Both the position numbers and the translations under genes were made by a program. From Sphingomonas sp. (GTDB lineage: Bacteria; Pseudomonadota; Alphaproteobacteria; Sphingomonadales; Sphingomonadaceae), in the NCBI RefSeq assembly GCF_019635515.1, contig NZ_JAHBZI010000001.1, forward strand, positions 372,001 to 436,000: DNA of 64,000 nucleotides. Reading direction: 5' to 3'. Positions 32,564 through 40,575 of this stretch are shown here, one piece after another. The first letter of the stretch is position 1. Every line of letters starts with the position of its first letter. The notes beneath the pieces were generated by a model. It searched no databases. It saw only the letters and a list, made by a program, of their open reading frames with translations, and was not told the DNA's origin.

Positions 32564-33582
32564 CCGACGCCGACCGTATCCTGACCCCTGCGCGCAAGCC
32601 CGAGGATATCGACGCCGCGCTGCGCCCGAAGTCGCTCGACGAATTCGTCGGCCAGCGCGCCGCGCGCGAGAATCTGCGGGTGTTCGTCCAGGCGGCCAAA
32701 TCGCGCGGCGAGGCGCTCGATCATGTCCTGTTCTTCGGCCCGCCCGGCCTCGGCAAGACCACGCTGGCCCAGATCGTCGCGCGCGAGATGGGCGTCGGCT
32801 TTCGCGCCACCTCGGGCCCGGTCATCGCCAAGGCGGGCGATCTCGCCGCCTTGCTCACCAATCTCGAGGATGGCGATGTGCTGTTCATCGACGAGATCCA
32901 CCGGCTCAATCCCGCGGTCGAGGAAGTCCTCTATCCGGCGATGGAGGATCGCGCCCTCGATCTGATGATCGGCGAGGGCCCCTCGGCGCGCTCGGTCCGT
33001 ATCGATCTGCCGCGCTTCACGCTGATCGGCGCGACCACGCGGCAGGGATTGCTCACCCAGCCGCTGCGCGACCGCTTCGGCATTCCGGTTCGCCTGCAAT
33101 TCTACACCGTCGATGAGCTTGAGCGCGTCGTCGCGCGTGCCGCGCAATTGCTCGACCTCCATGTCGCGGAGGACGGCGCCCACGAGATCGCCAGACGCTC
33201 GCGTGGCACGCCGCGCATCGCCGGCCGCCTGCTGCGCCGCGTGCGCGACTTCGCCAACGTGCTGGGCGAAGCGATCGTCCACGCGAAAGCCGCCGACGCC
33301 GCGCTCACCCGGCTGGAGGTGGACGAGCTCGGCCTCGACAGCATGGACCGCCGCTATCTCGGCATGATCGCCGGCATCTACAAAGGCGGCCCGGTCGGCG
33401 TCGAGACGCTGGCGGCCGGCCTCAGCGAGCCGCGCGACACGATCGAGGAAGTGATCGAGCCCTATCTGATCCAGATCGGCATGATCGCCAGGACCGCGCG
33501 CGGCCGCTGCCTCAACCCGGCCGGGTGGAAGCATCTCGGGCTGGAGCCTCCGTCCAATGCGCAGGACGGGCTGTTCGACTAG
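32560..33582 (+). CDS. ruvB: Holliday junction branch migration DNA helicase RuvB
   Basis: A protein of 340 residues. It is the AAA+ motor that, with RuvA, drives branch migration. Starting [20 protein letters not shown], it has the family signature [12 protein letters not shown], Walker [15 protein letters not shown], Walker [12 protein letters not shown], sensor [21 protein letters not shown] and sensor [22 protein letters not shown]. The C-terminal winged-helix domain has [14 protein letters not shown]. It is normally adjacent to ruvA; here about 1.9 kb separates them. The start overlaps the inserted gene by ATGA, so translation is probably coupled to it. Confidence 0.98.
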   Translation: MTDADRILTPARKPEDIDAALRPKSLDEFVGQRAARENLRVFVQAAKSRGEALDHVLFFGPPGLGKTTLAQIVAREMGVGFRATSGPVIAKAGDLAALLTNLEDGDVLFIDEIHRLNPAVEEVLYPAMEDRALDLMIGEGPSARSVRIDLPRFTLIGATTRQGLLTQPLRDRFGIPVRLQFYTVDELERVVARAAQLLDLHVAEDGAHEIARRSRGTPRIAGRLLRRVRDFANVLGEAIVHAKAADAALTRLEVDELGLDSMDRRYLGMIAGIYKGGPVGVETLAAGLSEPRDTIEEVIEPYLIQIGMIARTARGRCLNPAGWKHLGLEPPSNAQDGLFD

Positions 33583-33782
33583 GGCTTGAGCGAGAAGATC
33601 GCTTCGACCGGGCATCCCAGCGCCGCCGCCAGCTTGAGCGCCAGCGTGGTGGAGGGGACGAACACGCCATTCTCCACCGTGTTGATCGTCTTGCGCGTCA
33701 CGCCCACCGCCTCGGCGAGCGCGGCCTGGGTCAGGCCGTGCTCGGCGCGCAGCTCGCGCAGGCGGTTGGCGAGCTCAGCCAT
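33579..33782 (-). CDS. XRE-family small transcriptional regulator
   Basis: A protein of 67 residues made of one helix-turn-helix domain: [20 protein letters not shown] then [20 protein letters not shown] and [17 protein letters not shown]. It is of the YozG/Cro-like type that usually pairs with a small membrane protein. It overlaps that gene by 8 bases (33775-33782), so the two are cotranscribed. Its stop region overlaps the ruvB stop. The inverted repeat at 34259-34278 is a candidate binding site. Confidence 0.93.
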   Translation of the reverse strand: MAELANRLRELRAEHGLTQAALAEAVGVTRKTINTVENGVFVPSTTLALKLAAALGCPVEAIFSLKP

Positions 33783-34224
33783 CCTTGAGCGCGCGGCGCT
33801 CGAGCATGCCGAAGCGGAGCAGCGCCGCGCCGACCCCCAGCGTCAGCACCCGGTGAATGGCTTCGCGCGCGGTCACCGGCTCGAACGCCGAGAGGATATA
33901 GGCCGCCACGCAGGTCAGCATCGCCGCCCAGAAGCCGAAGGCGATGGCGCGCAGCCGGTGCTCGCGGCTCAGCTCGTCGTTGAGCAACGCGCGTACCTTC
34001 CTGCTGCGGAACAGCCCGCCGCCGGTGGCAAGCAGCAGCAGCAACGCCAGCGCCCAGACCAGCCATGCCGAGATTCTCGTCGCGTCCACGGCACGCATCG
34101 GCTGGGCGGCATTGCCGAAATAGATCGCCTGGCCCGAGAGGAAGATCAGCGCCATTGCCGGCAGCACCCGCGCGCGCCGGTGGGTCAGCCGTTCGGCGAT
34201 CTCCTGATCGGTTTCGTAAGCCAT
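33775..34224 (-). CDS. Four-helix membrane protein paired with the XRE regulator
   Basis: A protein of 149 residues from MAYETDQEIAERLTHRRARV (34224), with AGGGACG upstream. Hydrophobic segments lie at about 20-40 (VLPAMALIFLSGQAIYFG), 50-70 (WLVWALALLLLLATGGGL), 90-112 (IAFGFWAAMLTCVAAYILSA) and 120-135. No catalytic motif is seen. Such regulator-membrane protein pairs are common, but their signal is mostly unknown. Confidence 0.85.
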   Translation of the reverse strand: MAYETDQEIAERLTHRRARVLPAMALIFLSGQAIYFGNAAQPMRAVDATRISAWLVWALALLLLLATGGGLFRSRKVRALLNDELSREHRLRAIAFGFWAAMLTCVAAYILSAFEPVTAREAIHRVLTLGVGAALLRFGMLERRALKDG

Positions 34225-34242
34225 GATTTTCGTCCCTTTTGC

Positions 34243-34278
34243 GTAACCTATAGGTGACATGTAACCCATGCGTTACAT
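34243..34278. promoter_or_regulatory. Candidate operator for the XRE regulator
   Basis: A perfect 7-bp inverted repeat ATGTAAC-N6-GTTACAT (34259-34265, 34272-34278) and a further GTAAC half-site at 34243-34247. It lies 35-54 bases before the membrane protein start and 60 bases before ybgC on the other strand. Confidence 0.6.
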
Positions 34279-34337
34279 CGCTGCAAGGGGATTCCCCGGG
34301 GTTTCGCTCGCGACTCCGCTGGGTTAGGAGCCCCGGC

Positions 34338-34799
34338 ATGGACCGCGACAACGCCTTCCTGCCACCCATCGGCCGTATCGAGGGTCAGGCGCATCATTTC
34401 GTCCTGCGTGTCTATTTCGAGGACACCGACCTTACCGGCGTGGTCTATCACGCCAATTATCTCAGGTTCATGGAGCGCGCCCGCTCGGATATGCTGCTCG
34501 CCGCCGGGATCGACCAGCGCGCGGTGCAGGAAGCGGGCGAGGGCGCCTATGCGATCAGCAATCTCGGCATTCGCTATCGTCAGCCGGCACGGCTGGGCGA
34601 TGAACTGACGGTGGTCAGCCGTCTCCTGCGGCTTCGCGCCGCGTCTGTGGATATTCATCAACGAGTAATGCGCGGGGCTGAAATATTGACCGAAGCGGAT
34701 GTGGAAGCGGCGTTCGTCGCTCCCGGTGGGCGGCCGCGTCGCCAGCCGGCCGCTTGGGTCTCGGCGTTCGAGCCGTTGATCTGGAAGGGGAAAGAATAA
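34338..34799 (+). CDS. ybgC: Tol-Pal-associated acyl-CoA thioesterase YbgC
   Basis: A protein of 153 residues from MDRDNAFLPPIGRIEGQAHH (34338), after AGGAG. It has the hotdog-fold thioesterase signature YFEDTDLTGVVYHANYLRFM then ERARSDMLLAAGI. YbgC hydrolyses short-chain acyl-CoA or acyl-ACP thioesters and heads the tol-pal operon in many proteobacteria. It ends one base before the tolQ GTG start. Confidence 0.96.
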   Translation: MDRDNAFLPPIGRIEGQAHHFVLRVYFEDTDLTGVVYHANYLRFMERARSDMLLAAGIDQRAVQEAGEGAYAISNLGIRYRQPARLGDELTVVSRLLRLRAASVDIHQRVMRGAEILTEADVEAAFVAPGGRPRRQPAAWVSAFEPLIWKGKE

Positions 34800-35489
34800 G
34801 TGGAGTTCTTCAGCACCGACGCCGCGACCATGTCTCCGGTCGGCCTGTTCCTGCAGGCGGACTGGATCGTGCGCGCCGTTATGGCCGGCCTGCTGCTCGC
34901 GAGCCTGTGGACCTGGGCGATCATCCTGAGCTTCGGCTTCAAGATTTCGGGCGTGCGCAAGGCGATCGACAAGTTCGAGGCCGAATATCGCGAAGCCGAC
35001 GATATCGACGAGTTTCACCGCCGCGTCGCCGGGCGCGATCAGCCGATCAGCCGCGTATTCTCGGCGGGCGTCACCGAGTGGCGCCGCTCGACGGCGGGCA
35101 AGGCGATCGACCGCGAAGGCACCCGCGAGCGCCTCGGCACCACAATGGGCGCGACGATCGCGCAGGAGATCGATCGCCTGGCCGATCGGCTCAACTTCCT
35201 CGCCACCGTCGCTTCCTCGGCGCCGTTCGTCGGTCTGTTCGGCACGGTCTGGGGGATCATGCGCAGCTTCACCAACATCGCCAAGGAGCAGAGCTCGTCG
35301 CTGGCGGTGGTCGCTCCCGGCATCGCCGAGGCGCTGTTCGCCACCGCGATCGGCCTGTTCGCCGCGATCCCCGCGCTGATCGCCTACAATCGCTATTCGC
35401 ACGGCATCAACCGCGTCGAGCAGCGCCTCAACCGCTTCGCCGACGGCTTCCACGCGACGCTCAGCCGCCGCCTGGAGATGGAGGCGTGA
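34800..35489 (+). CDS. tolQ: Tol-Pal system proton channel subunit TolQ
   Basis: A protein of 229 residues with a GTG start. Three transmembrane helices are seen: AVMAGLLLASLWTWAIILSF (about 22-43), LNFLATVASSAPFVGLFGTV W (about 135-160) and ALFATAIGLFAAIPALIAYN (about 175-198). These contain the conserved Thr, Ser and Pro residues of the TolQ/ExbB channel. TolQ-TolR form the inner-membrane proton channel that powers TolA. An RSTAGKAIDREGTRERLG cytoplasmic loop is present. It is separated from tolR by a family A repeat. Confidence 0.96.
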   Translation: MEFFSTDAATMSPVGLFLQADWIVRAVMAGLLLASLWTWAIILSFGFKISGVRKAIDKFEAEYREADDIDEFHRRVAGRDQPISRVFSAGVTEWRRSTAGKAIDREGTRERLGTTMGATIAQEIDRLADRLNFLATVASSAPFVGLFGTVWGIMRSFTNIAKEQSSSLAVVAPGIAEALFATAIGLFAAIPALIAYNRYSHGINRVEQRLNRFADGFHATLSRRLEMEA

Positions 35490-35502
35490 GGATGGCCTGC
35501 TT

Positions 35503-35632
35503 GATCCTCGCCGGCACGGGGAGGGGGACCAGCCGCAGGCTGGTGGAGGGGGCGTGCCGCAAGCGCTTCGCTATGAGGAGAGCCCCCTCCGTCAGCGCGT
35601 TGCGCTGCCACCTCCCCGGTACGGGGAGGATC
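35503..35632. repeat. Intergenic repeat, family A copy 2, inside the tol operon
   Basis: A 130-bp element with the same layout as copy 1. The shared parts include GGGGACCAGCCGCAGGCTGG, GGAGGGGGCG and CCCCCTCCGTCAGCG. Its last arm ends GGGGAGGATC 6 bases before the tolR ATG, so the repeat provides or overlaps the tolR ribosome-binding site. Confidence 0.9.
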
Positions 35633-35638
35633 TGAGGC

Positions 35639-36097
35639 ATGGCGATGCACCTGCCCTCCGGCAAAGGCCGCGGCCGCCGCTCGCCGATGGCGGACATCAA
35701 CGTCACGCCGCTCGTCGATGTGATGCTGGTGTTGCTGATCATCTTCATGGTCACCGCGCCGCTGCTGACGGCCGGCGTGCCGGTGAATTTGCCCGAAAGC
35801 CGCGCCAAGGCGCTCGAGCAGGAGCAGAAGCCCGTCCAGATCGCGATCGACGAGGCCGGCAAGGTGTTCGTCGACAATGAGGAAGTCACGGACGCCGCGC
35901 TGGCTGCCAAGCTCGAGGCCATCGCCGCCCGCCCCGCTGGCCCTGACGGCAAGCCCGCCCAGATCTTCCTGCGTGCCGATCAGGCGCTCGGCTACGGCAA
36001 GGTCATGAAGGTGATGGGCGAATTGAACCGCGCCGGGCTCAACCGCGTTTCGCTGCTCACCAATGCGAGCAGCGCCAGTCCGGGCAGCAAGCCCTGA
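35639..36097 (+). CDS. tolR: Tol-Pal system protein TolR
   Basis: A protein of 152 residues. Its cytoplasmic tail is followed by MADINVTPLVDVMLVLLIIF, with the proton-carrying Asp27 in the single helix. The periplasmic domain follows (VQIAIDEAGKVFVDNEEVTD, AQIFLRADQALGYGKVMKVM). TolR works with TolQ to convert proton flow into movement of TolA. Its stop overlaps the start of tolA (TGATG). Confidence 0.96.
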   Translation: MAMHLPSGKGRGRRSPMADINVTPLVDVMLVLLIIFMVTAPLLTAGVPVNLPESRAKALEQEQKPVQIAIDEAGKVFVDNEEVTDAALAAKLEAIAARPAGPDGKPAQIFLRADQALGYGKVMKVMGELNRAGLNRVSLLTNASSASPGSKP

Positions 36098-36903
36098 TGG
36101 ATCGCATCGAGGGAACCGGGCTGACGATAGCTATCCTGGGCCATGCCGCCCTGCTCGGCTTCCTGTCGGCGACGTTCCTGCACCCGGCCGAACCGGTCAA
36201 GATCGAGCAGACGCCGATCGAGGTGTCGTTGTCCGACGATATTGGGCTCGAGACCACCGCACCCGAGATCAGCCATGAGGAGATGGCGGCCAAGCTTTCG
36301 CCGCTCGACGCCCCGGTCGAGCCGGAAAGCGCGCCGCCCGAACCCCAGCCCGAGCCACAACCGGCCAAGCCCGAACCGACTCCGCCCAAGCCGCAGCCCG
36401 CGCCCGCGATCAAACCGCAGCCGCCGGAAAAGCCGGCTCCGGCCAGGCCCAGCGCGCAGCCCCAGCCCAATCGTCCGGTCAAGCCGTCGGGCGGCCTGCC
36501 CGATTACGCCAAGGAGCTGGGGCAGGGGAACAAGCCGAGCGAGAGCAACTCGACCAAGCCGCCCGCCTCCGCCACCGGGTCGGATGTCGCTAGCTATACC
36601 GCGGCGATCCTCCGCCAGGTCCAGCCCTGCGCCAATCGTCAGGTGACGCCGGGACCGGGGGCCGAGCGGATTCGCGTGACCGTCCTGCTCAAGCTCAACC
36701 GTGACGGTTCGCTGGGCGCCGATCCGCAGATCATCGCGGTCGATGGCGATGACGAGGACAATAGCCGCTATGTTGCCCGTGTCCGCGATCTCGCGCGCGC
36801 GGTGTTCAAGGGCTGTTCGCCGATCACCGGACTGCCGCCCGCCTTGTACGATGTTCCCCGTGGTTGGCAGACGGTTCGTTTGCGTTACAAATTGCCTGGA
36901 TGA
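36097..36903 (+). CDS. tolA: TolA-like energy transducer
   Basis: A protein of 268 residues. One N-terminal membrane helix (about 8-26, LTIAILGHAALLGFLSATFL) is followed by acidic and then Pro/Lys/Glu-rich periplasmic segments (about 70-145). The globular C-terminal domain (about 165-268) has VASYTAAILRQVQPCANRQV and IRVTVLLKLNRDGSLG. The long helical Ala/Lys domain of enteric TolA is replaced by a Pro-rich linker, as usual in sphingomonads. It spans the periplasm and contacts TolB and Pal during division. Confidence 0.92.
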   Translation: MDRIEGTGLTIAILGHAALLGFLSATFLHPAEPVKIEQTPIEVSLSDDIGLETTAPEISHEEMAAKLSPLDAPVEPESAPPEPQPEPQPAKPEPTPPKPQPAPAIKPQPPEKPAPARPSAQPQPNRPVKPSGGLPDYAKELGQGNKPSESNSTKPPASATGSDVASYTAAILRQVQPCANRQVTPGPGAERIRVTVLLKLNRDGSLGADPQIIAVDGDDEDNSRYVARVRDLARAVFKGCSPITGLPPALYDVPRGWQTVRLRYKLPG

Positions 36904-36911
36904 GGAAGCCG

Positions 36912-38273
36912 ATGAAGATTGTTCCAACCCTTGCCCTCGCTTTCAGCCTGGCTGGCGGCACCGCCTATGCGCAAACCCCGCCGGTGGCACCCCCGGTGCA
37001 GGTGGCGGAAGAGGATCCCGTCATCGATGTGGTCGGCGGCATCTCCGCGCCGATGCCGATCGCGATCCCGGTGATGCCGACTTCGGCAGTCGCCGCCACG
37101 CCCGCCGGTTCGACCGATGTGCTCGGCCGCCAGCTTTCCGAGATCATCACCAACGATCTGCGCAATTCCGGGCTGTTCACGCCGCTGTCGCAGGATCGCC
37201 TGCTCCCCGTCGCCTATTCGCAAGTGACCGCGCCCGCCTATCACAATTGGGGCGCGACCGGCGCGCAGGCGCTGGTGCAGGGCTATGTCCGTGCCAATGG
37301 CAATGGCAGCCTGACCGTCGGCTGCTATCTCTACGATATCGCCTCGCGTGCCGAGATGATCCGCGAAGGCTTCGTCGTCTCGCCCGCCGACTGGCGCCGC
37401 GCCGCGCACAAATGCGCCGATGCGATCTATACGCGCCTGACCGGCGAAGGCCCCTATTTCGACAGCCAGCTCGTCTATGTCGCCGAGCAGGGGCCCAAGA
37501 ACCGCCGCCGCAAGCAGCTGGCGATCATGGATCAGGATGGCGCCAATCATCGCTTCATCACCAATGGCCAGTCGATCGTTCTGACCCCGCGGCTGTCGCC
37601 GAAGCAGAACCAGATCGTGTTCATGAGCTATGAGAACAAGCGGCCTTCGATCCGCATCTACGATCTCGGCTCGCGCACCACGCGCCTTCTGGTCGATAAT
37701 GCCAGCCTCACCTTCGCGCCGCGCTTTTCGCCCAATGGCCAGAATGTGCTGTTCTCGATGTCGGTCGCCGGCAACACCGATCTCTACACCGTGCCCGCAG
37801 CGGGCGGCACGCCGCGCCGGCTGACCAGCGCGCCCGGCATCGATACCGGCGGCAGCTATTCGCCTGATGGTTCGAAGATCGTTTTCGAAAGCGATCGCGG
37901 CGGCACCCAGCAGCTCTATGTGATGAATGCCGATGGCAGCGATCAGAAGCGGATCAGCTTCGGCGGCGGCCGCTATGCCACGCCGGCCTGGAGCCCGCGC
38001 GGCGATCTGGTCGCCTTCACCCGCACCGGCGGCGGCGCCTTCCGCATCGGTGTGATGTCGCCCTCGGGCGGTGGCGAGAAGCTGCTGACCAACAGCTGGG
38101 GCGATGAAGGCCCGACCTGGTCGCCCAATGGCCGCGTGCTGATGTTCTTCCGCACGGCGCAGGGTTCGGGGCGCCCGGACCTCTGGTCGGTCGATCTCAC
38201 CGGGGTCAACGCCCGCAAGATTCCGACCCCGCTCGACGGATCCGATCCCAGTTGGGGACCGATCCGCCCGTGA
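36912..38273 (+). CDS. tolB: Tol-Pal system beta-propeller protein TolB
   Basis: A protein of 453 residues. I choose ATG 36912 since GAGGAAG sits just before it; ATG 36900 overlaps the tolA stop. The signal peptide is MKIVPTLALAFSLAGGTAYA, then QTPP. The N-terminal domain has the family motif IITNDLRNSGLFTPL. Five or six propeller repeats follow with the S-P-D/N-G motif (APRFSPNGQNVLFSM, GGSYSPDGSKIVFESDRGG, TPAWSPRGDLVAFTRT, GPTWSPNGRVLMFFR). It is periplasmic and binds Pal. Confidence 0.97.
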   Translation: MKIVPTLALAFSLAGGTAYAQTPPVAPPVQVAEEDPVIDVVGGISAPMPIAIPVMPTSAVAATPAGSTDVLGRQLSEIITNDLRNSGLFTPLSQDRLLPVAYSQVTAPAYHNWGATGAQALVQGYVRANGNGSLTVGCYLYDIASRAEMIREGFVVSPADWRRAAHKCADAIYTRLTGEGPYFDSQLVYVAEQGPKNRRRKQLAIMDQDGANHRFITNGQSIVLTPRLSPKQNQIVFMSYENKRPSIRIYDLGSRTTRLLVDNASLTFAPRFSPNGQNVLFSMSVAGNTDLYTVPAAGGTPRRLTSAPGIDTGGSYSPDGSKIVFESDRGGTQQLYVMNADGSDQKRISFGGGRYATPAWSPRGDLVAFTRTGGGAFRIGVMSPSGGGEKLLTNSWGDEGPTWSPNGRVLMFFRTAQGSGRPDLWSVDLTGVNARKIPTPLDGSDPSWGPIRP

Positions 38274-38342
38274 TTCGTTGCGCTTGAAGCGTGCTTTTGT
38301 GCCCCGGACGGGCTAGTGTTCGTGAAAATGGAGGAAAGAACG

Positions 38343-38852
38343 ATGGCAAAAGTGATGACCAGCGTGGTGCTGGGCCTGGCGCTTGTCGCAACCGCGGGTT
38401 GCACCAAGAAGCGCATCACCGACGTGCCCCCGGGCCCGATCACCGACAATGGCGGCGGCTTCGACAACAGCTCGGGCGAGGAAGGCTCGAGCGCGCTCAA
38501 CGAGCAGTTCAAGCGCGAAGTCTCGAGCAACACGGTGCATTTCGCCTTCGATCAGTATGACATCGATGGCGAGGCGCGCGCGATCCTCGACAGCCAGGCG
38601 CGCTGGCTCGCCGCGCATCCCGGCGTGCGCATCACCATCGAGGGGCATTGCGACGAGCGTGGCACCCGCGAGTACAACCTCGCGCTGGGCGACCGCCGCG
38701 CTAACGCCGCCAAGAACTATCTCGCGGCGCGCGGCATCTCGCCCTCGCAGATCAACACGATCAGCTACGGCAAGGAACGTCCGGTCGCCCTCGGCTCGGA
38801 CGAATCGAGCTGGGCGCAGAACCGCCGCGCGGTGACCATCGTCATCAGCTAA
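38343..38852 (+). CDS. pal: Peptidoglycan-associated lipoprotein Pal
   Basis: A protein of 169 residues from MAKVMTSVVLGLALVATAGC, after GGAGGAAAG. Cys20 follows a lipobox (TAGC), so it is anchored in the outer membrane. The C-terminal OmpA-like peptidoglycan-binding domain is complete: VHFAFDQYDIDGEARAILDS, ITIEGHCDERGTREYNLALG then DRRANAAKNYLA, and YGKERPVALGSDE, AQNRRAV. It ends the tol operon and is followed by a strong terminator. Confidence 0.97.
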   Translation: MAKVMTSVVLGLALVATAGCTKKRITDVPPGPITDNGGGFDNSSGEEGSSALNEQFKREVSSNTVHFAFDQYDIDGEARAILDSQARWLAAHPGVRITIEGHCDERGTREYNLALGDRRANAAKNYLAARGISPSQINTISYGKERPVALGSDESSWAQNRRAVTIVIS

Positions 38853-38874
38853 GCCCTTCGCAGGCAGGTTCGAA

Positions 38875-38911
38875 GGCCGTCGGAGCACGCGCTCCGGCGG
38901 CCTTTTCTTTT
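38875..38911 (+). terminator. Rho-independent terminator of the tol-pal operon
   Basis: A 12-bp stem (38875-38886 with 38891-38902, one G-T pair), a 4-nt loop, then TTTTCTTTTTG. It starts 22 bases after the pal stop codon. Confidence 0.92.
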
Positions 38912-38933
38912 TGTTCTTGCCGCACCCTCCAAA

Positions 38934-38963
38934 CCGATATAAATAAGATATCATAATTATCGG
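38934..38963 (+). promoter_or_regulatory. AT-rich palindromic promoter/operator of the SPFH operon
   Basis: Arms CCGATA (38934-38939) and TATCGG (38958-38963) enclose GATATC (38947-38952) and further TATC/GATA units. TATAAA (38938-38943) is a good -10 box, with TTCTTG 18 bases upstream as a weak -35. The stretch stands out as the most AT-rich in the area. It ends 9 bases before the ATG. Confidence 0.6.
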
Positions 38964-38972
38964 GAGGCTTTG

Positions 38973-39878
38973 ATGACCGACGACCGTTCCGCAACCCATG
39001 CGCTGCGCCAGAGCCGCGAGAAGACCGCGAGCACCGCCAGCGGCTATGGCATGCTTCTCGTGCTGCTGCTCTCGATTGTCGCGGGCGCCGCCGCGCTCAC
39101 CCAGATCGACCGGATGAACGATGCGATCGTGGTCCCCTGGCTCATCGCCTCGGTCGTCGTTTTTCTCTTTGTTTCCATGGGCTTCTATCTGCTCCAGCCC
39201 AATCAGGCGGCGGTGATCACCTTGTTCGGCGACTATCGCGGCACCGATCGCACCACCGGGCTGCGCTGGACCTGGCCGTGGATGGGCAAGAAGAAGATCT
39301 CGGCGCGCGCCAACAACATCATTTCCGAGCGGATCAAGGTCAACGATCTGCGCGGCAACCCGATCGAGATGGCGGCGCAGGTGGTGTGGCGCGTGACCGA
39401 CACCGCCCAGGCGCTATTCGACGTCGACGATTACAAGGCGTTCGTGAACGTCCAGATCGAAGCCGCCGTCCGCACCATCGGTTCGCGCTATCCTTATGAC
39501 GATTTCGAGCATCAGGAGATCACGTTGCGCGGCAATCACGATCAGGTCGGCAGCGAGCTCCGCGCCGAGCTGATCGCCCGGCTGACCGTCGCCGGGATCA
39601 CCGTCGACGAATGCGGCTTCACCCATCTGGCCTATGCGCAGGAGATCGCCGGAGCGATGCTGCGCCGCCAGCAGGCCCAGGCGGTGGTCGCCGCGCGCCA
39701 GACGCTTGTCGAGGGCGCGGTCGGCATGGTCGAGATGGCGCTCGATCACCTCTCGGCCAAGAACGTCGTCGAGCTTGATGACGAGCGCCGCGCCGCGATG
39801 GTCTCGAATCTGATGGTGGTGCTGTGCGGCGAGCGCGACACCCAGCCGGTGGTCAATGCGGGCTCGCTGTACCAATAG
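38973..39878 (+). CDS. SPFH (band 7/stomatin-like) membrane protein
   Basis: A protein of 301 residues from ATG 38973 (GGGAGG upstream; a TTG at 38970 is rejected). Two N-terminal helices (about 27-45 and 55-77, [20 protein letters not shown]) precede an SPFH domain. That domain contains [60 protein letters not shown] and [14 protein letters not shown]-terminal coiled-coil-like segment follows ([20 protein letters not shown]). SPFH proteins build large ring or cage assemblies in membranes and often associate with proteases. Here it heads a five-gene operon with a DNA-binding protein. Confidence 0.95.
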   Translation: MTDDRSATHALRQSREKTASTASGYGMLLVLLLSIVAGAAALTQIDRMNDAIVVPWLIASVVVFLFVSMGFYLLQPNQAAVITLFGDYRGTDRTTGLRWTWPWMGKKKISARANNIISERIKVNDLRGNPIEMAAQVVWRVTDTAQALFDVDDYKAFVNVQIEAAVRTIGSRYPYDDFEHQEITLRGNHDQVGSELRAELIARLTVAGITVDECGFTHLAYAQEIAGAMLRRQQAQAVVAARQTLVEGAVGMVEMALDHLSAKNVVELDDERRAAMVSNLMVVLCGERDTQPVVNAGSLYQ

Positions 39879-39887
39879 GCTGGTCCG

Positions 39888-40100
39888 GTGTCCGCTCCTC
39901 CCAAAAAGGCGTTTCCGCTCCGTCTCGATCCCGCGCTCTACGCGGCGATCGAGCGGGCGGCGGCGAGCGACCTGCGCAGCGTCAACGCCGAGGTCGAATG
40001 CCTGTTGCGCGAGGCGCTGGGCCGGAGGGGCGTCAAATTGGCCGATCCGGTCCGCGCCAGGCGCGGCCGCCCGCCCAAGGATAAAGGAGACGAGGAATGA
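39888..40100 (+). CDS. Arc-type ribbon-helix-helix DNA-binding protein
   Basis: A protein of 70 residues with a GTG start 9 bases after the SPFH stop. The beta-strand KAFPLRLDPALYAAIERAAA and helices SDLRSVNAEVECLLREALGR match Arc/MetJ/HicB-like ribbon-helix-helix regulators. The basic tail VRARRGRPPKDKG resembles an AT-hook (RGRPPK). It probably autoregulates the operon through the TATC-rich palindrome at 38934. The stop overlaps the next start. Confidence 0.9.
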   Translation: MSAPPKKAFPLRLDPALYAAIERAAASDLRSVNAEVECLLREALGRRGVKLADPVRARRGRPPKDKGDEE

Positions 40101-40318
40101 TGCATCTGATCCCGCGCAGGCGCGGCTGCAACGGCCGCGGGAATCGGCGCATATCGGCCGCGCTCGGCCTGCTCTCGGCGATCATGATCGGTTTCGGCGC
40201 CTATCTCGGGCAGCACCATGAAGTGCGCACGCCGGTCGCGCTCGCAATCGGCCTCGGCATCCTCGTGGTCGGGCTGGTGGTGGTCCGCTTCGTCGCGCTC
40301 CAGGGAGACGGGAAATGA
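40097..40318 (+). CDS. Small membrane protein of the SPFH operon
   Basis: A protein of 73 residues (72 if ATG 40100 is used). A basic N-terminus (HLIPRRRGCNGRGNRRIS) precedes two helices, AALGLLSAIMIGFGAYLG (about 20-38) and PVALAIGLGILVVGLVVVRF (about 47-68). No known motif is present. Start and stop each overlap the neighbouring genes by 4 bases. Confidence 0.8.
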   Translation: MMHLIPRRRGCNGRGNRRISAALGLLSAIMIGFGAYLGQHHEVRTPVALAIGLGILVVGLVVVRFVALQGDGK

Positions 40319-40575
40319 GCGATGATTCGGGCGAGTGGTTCGCCCCCAAGCGTTATGGTTATGGTTCGGGACTGCCGATCGCGTGGCAGGGCTGGGTGAT
40401 CTTCCTCGGCTTTCTCGCCGCGATCATGGGCGGCGCGACGTTCCTGGCGCCGCGCTACCCGATCGGGTTTCTGGTGATCGCCTTGATCCTCACCGCCGCC
40501 TTCATGCTGGTGGTCGCGCGGCACACGCGCGGCGGCTGGCGCTGGCGCTGGGGCAAGGATGAGGATTCGAAATGA
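40315..40575 (+). CDS. Second small membrane protein of the SPFH operon
   Basis: A protein of 86 residues. A soluble N-terminus (SDDSGEWFAPKRYGYGSGLP) leads to two helices, WQGWVIFLGFLAAIMGGATF (about 24-43) and IGFLVIALILTAAFMLVVAR (about 50-69). It ends in a Trp/Arg-rich basic tail (GGWRWRWGKDEDSK). The pattern recalls other small membrane proteins of unknown role in proteobacteria. ATGA overlaps at both ends. Confidence 0.8.
   Translation: MSDDSGEWFAPKRYGYGSGLPIAWQGWVIFLGFLAAIMGGATFLAPRYPIGFLVIALILTAAFMLVVARHTRGGWRWRWGKDEDSK

Noticed and set aside
38970..38972. TTG start for the SPFH gene
   Set aside because: The ATG three bases downstream has the same Shine-Dalgarno at better spacing.
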